A stretch of 9,555 bases of DNA from Actinomycetes bacterium (GCA_023403475.1 JAEYEL010000035.1:1-9555); one strand, 5' to 3'. Shown: positions 1-6,494, numbered from the stretch's first letter. The notes: generated by a model from the letters alone, not told the origin. Translations and numbers: made by a program.

Positions 1-1878
1 TTGGCCGACACGGCGCTGCGCACCGCCGACTCGGGGTATTTGACCCGTCGTTTGGTGGATGTTGCCCAAGACGTGATCATTCGCGAGATAGACTGCGGCA
101 CCACCGATGGCGTTGCGTACCCTCTTGTGAACGAGAAGGAAGACCTTGACGACAACCTTATCGGTCGCTGCCTGCTCGAAGATGCCGTCGCTCCCGACGG
201 CACGGTGATTCTGGCTGCAGGGGAATACATCGAAAACATGGGCCAGCTTTCCGCCATGCTCAAAGCCGGCATCGATGAAGTGACCATTCGCACCATCATG
301 ACCTGCCATGCCTCGCGCGGCGTGTGCCAGAAGTGCTACGGGTGGGACCTGGCCACCAGCCGCCCGGTCAACATCGGCACGGCGGTAGGCATCATAGCCG
401 CCCAGTCCATTGGCGAACCGGGCACGCAGCTCACCATGCGCACGTTCCACACCGGCGGCGTTGCCGGCGAAGACATCACGCACGGCCTTCCGCGTGTTCA
501 GGAGCTGTTTGAGGCGCGCAAGCCGAAAGGCCAAGCGGTGCTGGCCGAAATTTCCGGCACCATGCAGATTGCCGGCGACAAGCAGTCCAAGACCATCACC
601 ATTCACGACCAAGAGGGCAATTACCGTGAATACGTGGTCTCCGCACGTGCCCAGTTGCTTCCGGGCGTAGCGGACGGGTGCGAAGTGAAAATAGGCCAGC
701 AGCTCACCAAAGGTTCGGTGAACCCGCATGACTTGCTGCGCCTGACCGATCCGAACACCACGCTGCGCTACATTGTGAGCCAGGTGCAGGGCGTGTACGT
801 GTCGCAGGGCGTAGACATCAACGACAAGCACATAGAGGTTATCGCACGTCAGATGTTGCGCAAGGTGGCCGTTATCGATGCGGGCGACTCTGATTTCCTG
901 CCAGGGCGTCAGGTGAACCGCTTCGAGTTCGAGAAGGCCGCCAACGAGCTTATTGCCGAAGGCAAGGAGCCGCCGGTTGGCCAGCCGTTGCTTCTGGGCA
1001 TTACGAAGGCGTCGCTTGCCACCGATTCGTTCCTTTCCGCCGCGTCGTTCCAGGAGACCACGAAGGTGCTCACCGATGCCGCCATCGAGGGCAAGGTGGA
1101 TCATTTGGCCGGCTTGAAGGAAAACGTCATCATCGGCAAGCCCATTCCCGCCGGCACGGGCTTGCACCGCTACCGCGATGTGCGCCTTACCTACAAGGGC
1201 AAGCCGGTCGAGCGCGTTGCGGGCGATGCGCTGCCCGATTTCGCGCCCGATGCGCTGCGCGAGATGGAAGAGCTGCTTCCGCAGCCGCAAGATTGGTCGC
1301 TTGATGGAGACGGCTACTTCAACATGGGCTCGGGCTTTGGCAGCTATTACAGCGGGCTTTCCTTGGGACGTCGCGGGCCGCAGCTTTCCGACGAGGATGC
1401 GCGCCTCTACATCTACGACGATCTGGGCGTTTCTCAGCGGTGGGCGAACAAGTTCTCAGAAGCCGGCATCGAAACGGTTGCCGATCTGGTTGGTCACACC
1501 GAAGAGGACTTGCTGCGCATCGAGGGCATTGGCGTGAAGGCCATCGAAGAGCTGAAGGAAGGCTTGGAAGACCACGACCTGCTCTATGTCATCGAAGACG
1601 ATCTTTCGGCTTCGAGCGACGACATGAGCCAGTTGCTCGACATGGTGTTCAGCCCCGACGACACCATTCTCATTGGCGGCGACGAGCCGCCTAAGTTCGA
1701 CACGTCGGGCGAAGACATGCTCGGCGAAGCTTTGCCTCCGCGTTCGTACCAGCGCAACTTGGAAGAGCTCGATGCGCTTTTAGGTTCGATGGGTTCTTAC
1801 GGCTTCAGCTACACAAGCCGCGAACGCGAGAAGGCCGAAGATGATGCCGTTAGCGAGGACGAAGAGTCCGACGAGTAA
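1..1878 (+). CDS. rpoC: RNA polymerase subunit beta' (RpoC), C-terminal part, 5' end outside window
   Basis: This is the C-terminal 625 codons of the largest catalytic subunit of RNA polymerase. The frame is open from base 1, and the first codon (ttg) is an internal Leu, not a start. Residues (window frame) C32, C102, C109 and C112 (CHASRGVCQKC) form the second zinc site. Residues 128-153 (AAQSIGEPGTQLTMRTFHTG) are the trigger-loop region, the most diagnostic part of beta'. The usual beta' end is near residues 345-390 (SFLSAASFQETTKVL, then ENVIIGKPIPAGTG). About 230 more residues follow: a Gly/Tyr-rich linker (about 410-470), a helix-hairpin-helix segment similar to the alpha-subunit CTD (475-527), and an acidic tail (528-625) ending in DEESDE. 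The stop is TAA at 1876-1878, followed by hairpins. Identity is certain; the function of the extension is inferred. Confidence 0.98.
   Translation: MADTALRTADSGYLTRRLVDVAQDVIIREIDCGTTDGVAYPLVNEKEDLDDNLIGRCLLEDAVAPDGTVILAAGEYIENMGQLSAMLKAGIDEVTIRTIMTCHASRGVCQKCYGWDLATSRPVNIGTAVGIIAAQSIGEPGTQLTMRTFHTGGVAGEDITHGLPRVQELFEARKPKGQAVLAEISGTMQIAGDKQSKTITIHDQEGNYREYVVSARAQLLPGVADGCEVKIGQQLTKGSVNPHDLLRLTDPNTTLRYIVSQVQGVYVSQGVDINDKHIEVIARQMLRKVAVIDAGDSDFLPGRQVNRFEFEKAANELIAEGKEPPVGQPLLLGITKASLATDSFLSAASFQETTKVLTDAAIEGKVDHLAGLKENVIIGKPIPAGTGLHRYRDVRLTYKGKPVERVAGDALPDFAPDALREMEELLPQPQDWSLDGDGYFNMGSGFGSYYSGLSLGRRGPQLSDEDARLYIYDDLGVSQRWANKFSEAGIETVADLVGHTEEDLLRIEGIGVKAIEELKEGLEDHDLLYVIEDDLSASSDDMSQLLDMVFSPDDTILIGGDEPPKFDTSGEDMLGEALPPRSYQRNLEELDALLGSMGSYGFSYTSREREKAEDDAVSEDEESDE
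1423..1581 (+). other. alpha-CTD-like helix-hairpin-helix domain within RpoC extension
   Basis: Residues 475-527 of the visible RpoC frame align without gaps over 53 positions to the E. coli RpoA C-terminal domain as I recall its sequence, with about 18 identities. R480 matches alpha R265, N483 matches N268, G511 matches G296, K513 matches K298 and E517 matches E302. The hairpin reads LLRIEGIGVKAIEELKEGL. K297, S299 and C269 are not kept (Val, Ala and Lys here). The acidic repeats of NusA have a related fold and are the main alternative, but they would not be expected to keep the Arg/Asn pair. Domain resemblance is seen in the sequence; a DNA- or factor-binding role is inference. Confidence 0.65.
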
Positions 1879-1885
1879 GCTTTGG

Positions 1886-1914
1886 CGTTCCGCCGTCCAT
1901 AGAACGACGGAACG
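1886..1914 (+). other. imperfect hairpin after rpoC
   Basis: CGTTCCG at 1886-1892 pairs with CGGAACG at 1908-1914. After one C/A mismatch, three further pairs (CGT/ACG) close a 7-nt loop. It starts 8 nt after the rpoC stop. No T-run follows, so it is not a classical terminator. It may protect the rpoC 3' end or be part of a multi-hairpin spacer. Confidence 0.4.
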
Positions 1915-1970
1915 AGCCGACAAGGGTTTCCCTGCCGGCTTCGGCGAATGGTCGAGTTGAAGAGATAGGG

Positions 1971-2002
1971 AAGCGGGCGTACCGAAAGGTGCGCCCGCTT
2001 TT
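1971..2002 (+). terminator. Rho-independent terminator or attenuator between rpoC and hisE
   Basis: A 13-bp stem runs from 1971-1983 to 1988-2000 with one G-T wobble, closed by a GAAA tetraloop at 1984-1987. It ends in a short run of four T (1999-2002), two of them in the stem. Stem strength and tail suit an intrinsic terminator for the rpoC transcript. Its 3' edge is only 19 nt before the hisE ATG and just ahead of the hisE ribosome-binding site. hisE is therefore either reached by read-through or under attenuation. Confidence 0.75.
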
Positions 2003-2021
2003 GGAAGAAAGGGTTAAGCGC

Positions 2022-2531
2022 ATGTCGGACAAGACGTATATGCCTGAAGGGGGTCGGCTGCAAGCTTCTGCAGCTCAGATAGGCGCGACGATGGAAGCGC
2101 TTGCCGCAACTATCGCCGCACGGCGCAATGCTGGGCAGGAAAGCTACACGCACCGTCTTCTTGCATCGTCGCCCGATGAGGTGCTCAAAAAGGTCATGGA
2201 AGAGGCGGGGGAGGTCGCCCTTGCCGCCAAAGACGTGGAGTCGTGGGCGACTTCTTCCCTTGCCGCCGCCTTGGCGTGCGAAACGACCCGTGCCGAAGGG
2301 GCCGCCGAAGGGGAAACGCTGCAGGTCGATCTGCCCGAAGAGTATTCTTTCGCAATAGACCATGTACGCTACGAAGCGGCCGATGTGGTGTACCATCTGC
2401 TCGTGGTGCTTGAACGCTACGGCATTTCCCTTGACGAGTTCGCCGCCGAGCTTAACGAGCGCATGACCGACGAGGAGCGCCCCCAAGGGGCTATCCGCTT
2501 GCGCAAGGAGCACGTTCGGCGCGGCAAGTAG
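2022..2531 (+). CDS. hisE: phosphoribosyl-ATP pyrophosphatase (HisE) with internal insertion
   Basis: HisE hydrolyses phosphoribosyl-ATP to phosphoribosyl-AMP and pyrophosphate, the second step of histidine synthesis, in the cytoplasm. The predicted protein has 169 residues against about 90-110 in stand-alone family members. Metal-binding signatures of the all-alpha NTP pyrophosphohydrolase fold are visible: KVMEEAGEVALAAKD (57-71) and EAADVVYHLLVVL (118-130). RYGISLDEFAAEL (132-144) follows, as is typical of HisE. About 40 extra residues (72-113, Ala/Glu-rich) separate the two metal helices, and there is a 40-residue N-terminal lead. The ATG at 2022 is chosen because GAAAGGG (2007-2013) sits 8 nt upstream; an upstream in-frame ATG at 1989 lies inside the hairpin. 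No other his genes are visible. A MazG-type house-cleaning pyrophosphatase is the alternative. Confidence 0.85.
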   Translation: MSDKTYMPEGGRLQASAAQIGATMEALAATIAARRNAGQESYTHRLLASSPDEVLKKVMEEAGEVALAAKDVESWATSSLAAALACETTRAEGAAEGETLQVDLPEEYSFAIDHVRYEAADVVYHLLVVLERYGISLDEFAAELNERMTDEERPQGAIRLRKEHVRRGK

Positions 2532-2536
2532 CCTTC

Positions 2537-5050
2537 TTAGCGGCGCTTCTGAGCCCAGGTTATAAGGCGGGCAACGACTCGCACGGCAAGGCTCGGATCG
2601 TCGCCTTTCCGCGCGCCTTGCAGGTGCGAAGACGCCGGTGGGCGACAGGCCAGCGCACGCTGCGAACTCGGTGCTGCGGTCTTTGCCTCTGCGGCCTTTC
2701 GCGCAACGTGCTGCAGCCGTGTGGCCGGCTGCGCGTTTGGTGCTGCGCCTGCGCGCGAGAGGTTCGCGCTGCGGGCCACCTCCTCTTCGGTGGCGGCAAC
2801 ATGGCGCCGTTGCGCTTCCTCTATCAGGTATTGCTGGGAATCGAAGCGCACTTCGGCACCTGTCGCATCGCGTTTTGCGAAATGCCCGAGCGGCGTGTAG
2901 GTGCGGTCGGGCAGAAGCTCGCGCAGCTTGGCGGTGTCGGCCATGCACACGTCAAGGTACTCAAGAACGTCTTCACGCAGACCAACGTTGAGCACCGGCC
3001 AGGCAATCTCGATGCGCTTCTCCATGTTGCGTGTCATAAGATCGGCGCTCGAAAGGTACAGGCGCATGTTTTCGCGCGTTCCGAACCCGTAGATGCGACT
3101 GTGCTCCAGCAAGCGTCCCACAATGGAAACGACGCGCACGTTTTCCGTGAACCCGTCCACGCCCGGTACGATGCAGCTGATGCCGCGCACGAGCAGCGTG
3201 ACGGGCACGCCTGCCTGCGAGGCTTCCGCCATCTTCTCGATAATCTGCTTGTCGGTGATGGAGTTCGTCTTGAGGAACAGCCCGCACGGCTTGCCTGCGC
3301 GGGCGAGCGCTATCTGCTCATCTATATGCGCGAGCATCTTGGGCTTGATCTGCAACGGGGCGACCCAGAGAATGTCGTAGTTGTCGGAAGTGTTCTCAAG
3401 CCCCATGTTGCGGAAGAACTCCACCGCGTCGCGTCCGATGGTGGCATCGGTGGTGATGAACGAAAGGTCGGTGTAGAGCCGTGCTGTCTTTTCGTTGTAG
3501 TTGCCGGTGCCCAGCTGCGTGATGTGCTGCAGGCCGCTTTCGGTTTGGCGCGTGATGCAGCATATCTTCGAATGCACCTTGTAGTTGCGGAAACCGTAGA
3601 TGACGTTGCATCCTGCCTGTTCGAAGCGCTGCGACCACTCGATGTTGTTGCTCTCGTCGAATCGCGCGCGCAGTTCGAACAGCGCGGTTACCTCTTTGCC
3701 CGCTTCGGCGGCGGCGATGAGCGCTTCGGCTAGATGCGACTGCCGCGCCAAGCGGTAGAGCGTTATCTTAATGGATATGACCGAAGGATCGCTTGCCGCT
3801 TCGCGCAGAAGCTGGATGAACGGATTCATGCTCTCGTAAGGATAAGAAAGCATCACCTCGCGCTCGCTTATCTGGTCTATGATGCGCCGCCTGCTGTCGA
3901 AGCACGCCGGCCATTGCGGCGAAAACGCTACGTTTACAAGGCGCGCGCGTTTCTTTTCGGGAAGACGCGAAGCGAGCGAGTACGTGTAGCTCATGTCGAG
4001 CGGCACCGATGTTACGAACGCCTGATGCCCTTTGAGGTTGAGGCGTTTGAGCAGAAGCGGCTCTATGGTGCTCGAAAGCTTCCGTTCGCTTTCCAGTCGC
4101 ACAGGCGCGAGGCGCGTCCGTTTCTTCAGGATGCGCTTCATGTGCTCGCGGTAATCTTCGTCTAGCTCGTCGGTGCCTTCGGTGGTGTCGAGATCGGCGT
4201 TGCGCGTGACGCAGATGACGTTGGTGTGCTTAACGCAGTACATCGAGAATATCTCGGCCGCTGCCATTTCGATGGCATGTTCGAGCAACATGAACTGCAG
4301 CCCGTCACCGGGAAGCACGATAACGCGCTCGCACTGGCGCGGCAGCGGAATAAGTCCGAGCGTTACGCCTTCCGCGCCCAGGTTCTTCGCGCTTTTCGCC
4401 TGTTTGCCGGCAGCTTTCTCGGTTTTGCCGGTCTTTTCTGTCCTGCTTGCTTTTTCGCCTTTCTCGTCGGACGCACTCTTCTCGCCCTTTACCTGCCTGC
4501 CCTTGTCTTTGCCAGCGCCGCCGTTGGCGGCGGCTTCTTCGTCTAAGCGAACGACAATGTAGAGCGCGCCGTTCTCAAGGTGAGGGAAGGGGTGCCGCGC
4601 GTTGATGATCTGCGGGGAAAGGAAGGGCATCACGTTGACGCTCAGGTAGTCGTGCAGAAAAGACCGCTGGTCGTCGGAAAGCTCGTCGGGGCGCTTCCCG
4701 TGTATGCCTTCGGCGCGCAAAAGCCCGCGCAGGTTTTCGTATGTGCGTTCGTAGATGGGATAGAGTTCGTGGCAGCGGGCGTATACGGCGTCAAGTTGCT
4801 CTGCCGGCGTCAGATTCGACTTCGAATCGATGATGTGCTTTTTCACCAGAGCCAAGTCGGTCAGGCTGCCTACGCGCACCATGAAGAATTCCTGCAAGTT
4901 GCTCCAGAAGATGGAGATGAAGTTCAGACGTTCGAGCAAGGGAACAGTGCTGTCGGCGCCTTGGTCGAGCACGCGCTCGTTGAATGCAAGCCAAGAGAGT
5001 TCGCGGTTCTGCATGTAAGGAGCAGCGGCTGGGGTTGCGTTTTCTTCCAT
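2537..5050 (-). CDS. ppk: polyphosphate kinase PPK1
   Basis: PPK1 reversibly transfers the ATP gamma-phosphate onto polyphosphate. The predicted protein has 837 residues, longer than the usual ~690-720. The N-terminal domain starts at MQNRELSWLAFNERVLDQ (13-30), a family hallmark. The catalytic half holds RARFDESNN (461-469), YKVHSK with H493 (equivalent of the autophosphorylated E. coli H435), LGTGNYNEKTARLYTD (513-528) and SIVGRLLEHSRIYGFG with H650 (equivalent of H592). The second His of older E. coli mutagenesis (19 residues after the first) is Gln512 here. A Lys/Glu-rich insert occupies about 173-228, and an Ala-rich tail with basic residues about 742-837. ATG at 5050 is chosen because it gives the family N-terminus; the frame stays open upstream to 5242 but overlaps ppx and a non-triplet repeat. 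It lies 109 nt downstream of ppx. Confidence 0.95.
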   Translation of the reverse strand: MEENATPAAAPYMQNRELSWLAFNERVLDQGADSTVPLLERLNFISIFWSNLQEFFMVRVGSLTDLALVKKHIIDSKSNLTPAEQLDAVYARCHELYPIYERTYENLRGLLRAEGIHGKRPDELSDDQRSFLHDYLSVNVMPFLSPQIINARHPFPHLENGALYIVVRLDEEAAANGGAGKDKGRQVKGEKSASDEKGEKASRTEKTGKTEKAAGKQAKSAKNLGAEGVTLGLIPLPRQCERVIVLPGDGLQFMLLEHAIEMAAAEIFSMYCVKHTNVICVTRNADLDTTEGTDELDEDYREHMKRILKKRTRLAPVRLESERKLSSTIEPLLLKRLNLKGHQAFVTSVPLDMSYTYSLASRLPEKKRARLVNVAFSPQWPACFDSRRRIIDQISEREVMLSYPYESMNPFIQLLREAASDPSVISIKITLYRLARQSHLAEALIAAAEAGKEVTALFELRARFDESNNIEWSQRFEQAGCNVIYGFRNYKVHSKICCITRQTESGLQHITQLGTGNYNEKTARLYTDLSFITTDATIGRDAVEFFRNMGLENTSDNYDILWVAPLQIKPKMLAHIDEQIALARAGKPCGLFLKTNSITDKQIIEKMAEASQAGVPVTLLVRGISCIVPGVDGFTENVRVVSIVGRLLEHSRIYGFGTRENMRLYLSSADLMTRNMEKRIEIAWPVLNVGLREDVLEYLDVCMADTAKLRELLPDRTYTPLGHFAKRDATGAEVRFDSQQYLIEEAQRRHVAATEEEVARSANLSRAGAAPNAQPATRLQHVARKAAEAKTAAPSSQRALACRPPASSHLQGARKGDDPSLAVRVVARLITWAQKRR
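4367..4534 (-). other. Lys/Glu-rich low-complexity insert in PPK
   Basis: Residues 173-228 of PPK interrupt the segment between ALYIVVRLD and VTLGLIPLPRQCERV. The insert is dominated by K, E, A, G and S with recurring EK pairs (for example KGEKASRTEKTGKTEKAAGK). It is probably a disordered, highly charged surface loop. It keeps the reading frame and has no stop, so it appears to be part of the protein. Confidence 0.7.
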
Positions 5051-5060
5051 GGTGCACTCG

Positions 5061-5123
5061 CTTTCTCTCGAGGCTTTCTCTCGGGGCTTTCTCCCGAGGC
5101 TCTCTTGAAGCTTTCTTCTGAGG
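5061..5123 (-). repeat. five imperfect 13-bp tandem repeats upstream of ppk
   Basis: Units on the plus strand are 5061-5073 (CTTTCTCTCGAGG), 5074-5086, 5087-5099, a shorter 11-bp unit 5100-5110, and 5111-5123. On the ppk strand they read as repeated purine-rich CCTCGAGAGAAAG. The last unit ends 10 nt before the ppk ATG, in the place of a ribosome-binding site. The 13-bp period is not a multiple of three, which argues against this stretch being translated as an N-terminal extension. Confidence 0.8.
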
Positions 5124-5153
5124 GCCGCAGGGCATTCCCTGTTTGAATTTGTG

Positions 5154-5170
5154 ATAGCGCTATTGTAGCA
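5154..5170 (-). promoter_or_regulatory. possible extended -10 promoter for ppk with overlapping palindrome
   Basis: On the minus strand TGCTACAAT (5170-5162) fits an extended -10 element (TGn followed by TACAAT). Its last two bases begin the perfect 10-bp palindrome ATAGCGCTAT (5163-5154). No good -35 is visible. The site overlaps the ppx stop codon and lies about 110 nt before the ppk start. It could give ppk transcription independent of ppx, with the palindrome as an operator. This is pattern reading only. Confidence 0.35.
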
Positions 5171-6215
5171 TTCGCTCGATAAGATAGCCTTCGCGAACCC
5201 CGTACTTGCAGATTTCAAGGGTTTTCGCCCCAAGTTCCGCAAGCGCCGCTTGCGCTATAACGCAGCCGGGAACCAGCGTGTGAATGCGTTCGGGCACCGC
5301 CTTGGCGGCAAGGTGTGAAAAAGCTTGCGGGTCGCGGTGCAGAAGGGTGATGAGGGTTGCGAGAGTTTGCGGCGATATTTCTTTCGGCCGTTCGCCTGCT
5401 CCGTTGCTGGGTGCTGAAAAATCGGATGGTTTGTTGCCACCTGCTCTATCGCTATCCGTTCCGCCGCCGAGTGCTGCGAGGCTGGTTCTCCTGTCGGCGT
5501 TTTCGGCGGCACCCGCTTCGTCGCCAAGTACCCCGTTCGCTGCGGCGAGCATCTTGGCGGCTGCGCGAACGCTTCCTCCCACGCCGTAGAAGCGCTCTGC
5601 GCGAAACGATTCGGAATCGGGCAGCGCGGCGACTGCCGCGCGAAATGCGCCGGCTATAAAATCCGCTTCTTCCTGCGTGGGGAAAACGCATTTCACGAAC
5701 CGAGCATAAGAGGAAAGCGATCCTTGGGGAATGCTCGTGTCGTGCGAATCGGTGCCGTTCTCGATGCGGGTGAGTTCGGTCGAGCCGCCGCCTATGTCCA
5801 TGAGCGTGCCGCGCTCTATTTCCCTGTCGCACGTGGCGCCGCGAAAGCCCAAGTGAGCCTCGTCGCGTGCGGAAAGCAGATTTATGCGCATGGCACATGC
5901 CTCTTCCACGGCAGAAATCGCTTCGGCGGAGTTTTCGCAGTTGCGCAAAACGGCCGTGGCGAACACGTCGATGCGCTTGCATTGGAAGTATTTCGAGCGT
6001 TTGGCATGGCCTTTCAGCACCGATGCAGCGCGGGCCACGCCCGCCTGCGTGAACACGCCGTTTTGCACATAGGCGGAAAGCCCTGCCATAACCTTGTCGT
6101 TTAGAAGGCTGCGGAAGTCGTGGTTCGTGTAGATGCGCTTGCGGTCGTCTTTCACCTCGTAGATAACAAGGCGGATGGAATTCGACCCCAAGTCGATAAC
6201 GCCGTAATTGGGCAT
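5160..6215 (-). CDS. ppx: Ppx/GppA family exopolyphosphatase / pppGpp phosphatase
   Basis: The family cleaves terminal phosphate from polyphosphate, and/or converts pppGpp to ppGpp, using an actin-like ATPase fold. The protein has 351 residues. The first phosphate loop is GVIDLGSNSIRL (5-16), followed by ATAVLRNCEN (86-95), SARDEAHLGF (115-124), the second phosphate loop DIGGGSTEL (140-148), GVGGSVRAAAK (211-221) and the terminal YGVREG (338-343). It belongs to the short class without the C-terminal HD-like domain of E. coli Ppx/GppA. Residues about 227-279 are a Gly/Ala/Ser-rich low-complexity linker. The start at 6215 is set by homology; its ribosome-binding site is weak, and in-frame ATG 6311 or TTG 6332 would add a Ser/Arg/Glu-rich lead. 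Head-to-tail with ppk it forms a likely polyphosphate operon. Ppx and GppA activity cannot be told apart by sequence. Confidence 0.9.
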   Translation of the reverse strand: MPNYGVIDLGSNSIRLVIYEVKDDRKRIYTNHDFRSLLNDKVMAGLSAYVQNGVFTQAGVARAASVLKGHAKRSKYFQCKRIDVFATAVLRNCENSAEAISAVEEACAMRINLLSARDEAHLGFRGATCDREIERGTLMDIGGGSTELTRIENGTDSHDTSIPQGSLSSYARFVKCVFPTQEEADFIAGAFRAAVAALPDSESFRAERFYGVGGSVRAAAKMLAAANGVLGDEAGAAENADRRTSLAALGGGTDSDRAGGNKPSDFSAPSNGAGERPKEISPQTLATLITLLHRDPQAFSHLAAKAVPERIHTLVPGCVIAQAALAELGAKTLEICKYGVREGYLIERMLQ

Positions 6216-6343
6216 GGTGCGTCCGTTCTGTTCAACTTTCGTTCCGCCAGGTTCTCGTCCCGAGCGGCTTTCTTTTTGCTCAGACCCCGTCCGGCTTAGG
6301 CTGGGATCCATTCTGCTCGGTGCTTTTCGCAAACCGAACTTTC

Positions 6344-6349
6344 ATGATA
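6344..6349 (-). promoter_or_regulatory. weak -10 candidate for ppx
   Basis: The minus strand reads TATCAT here, five of six matches to TATAAT. The best -35 match (TTCGGA, 16-bp spacing) is poor. A start of transcription near 6337 would give a leader of about 120 nt to the ATG at 6215. Confidence 0.25.
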
Positions 6350-6451
6350 GAAAAACCCGCTTGTTTCCGAAAGCCTTCCTACGCACATGACGGCTATTTT
6401 TTACAATCGCTTTACGTTTGCTTGGTCGGCTGCTTTCGGCGCAGCTTCTGC

Positions 6452-6494
6452 AGGAGATGAGGGCATCGCAATGAGGAGATGGGATATTGCAATG
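6452..6494 (+). repeat. imperfect 22-bp tandem direct repeat
   Basis: The unit AGGAGATGAGGGCATCGCAATG (6452-6473) is followed directly by a 21-bp copy at 6474-6494, matching at about 18 positions with one base missing. The second copy runs into the decayed antitoxin fragment, so the repeat may have arisen with the rearrangement that damaged it. Confidence 0.55.

Noticed and set aside
1957..1985. TTGAAG / TACCGA promoter for hisE
   Set aside because: The -10 matches at only two positions and lies inside the terminator stem.
1809..2948. Long minus-strand open frame of 379 codons across the rpoC end and hisE
   Set aside because: Composition is Arg/His/Ser-rich with no motif, and it runs opposite the clear rpoC and hisE genes.
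2618..3733. Long plus-strand open frame of 371 codons opposite ppk
   Set aside because: It is antisense to well-conserved PPK motifs, Cys/Arg-rich, and recognisable as no family; a GC-driven shadow frame.
5051..5242. Extending the ppk start to 5242
   Set aside because: The extra 64 codons overlap the ppx end and the 13-bp non-triplet repeats and do not look like a PPK N-terminus; MEENATPAAAPYMQNRELSW fits better.
6424..6445. Small hairpin GCTGC/GCAGC
   Set aside because: Only about 5 bp, with no tail and no gene end nearby; expected by chance at this GC.
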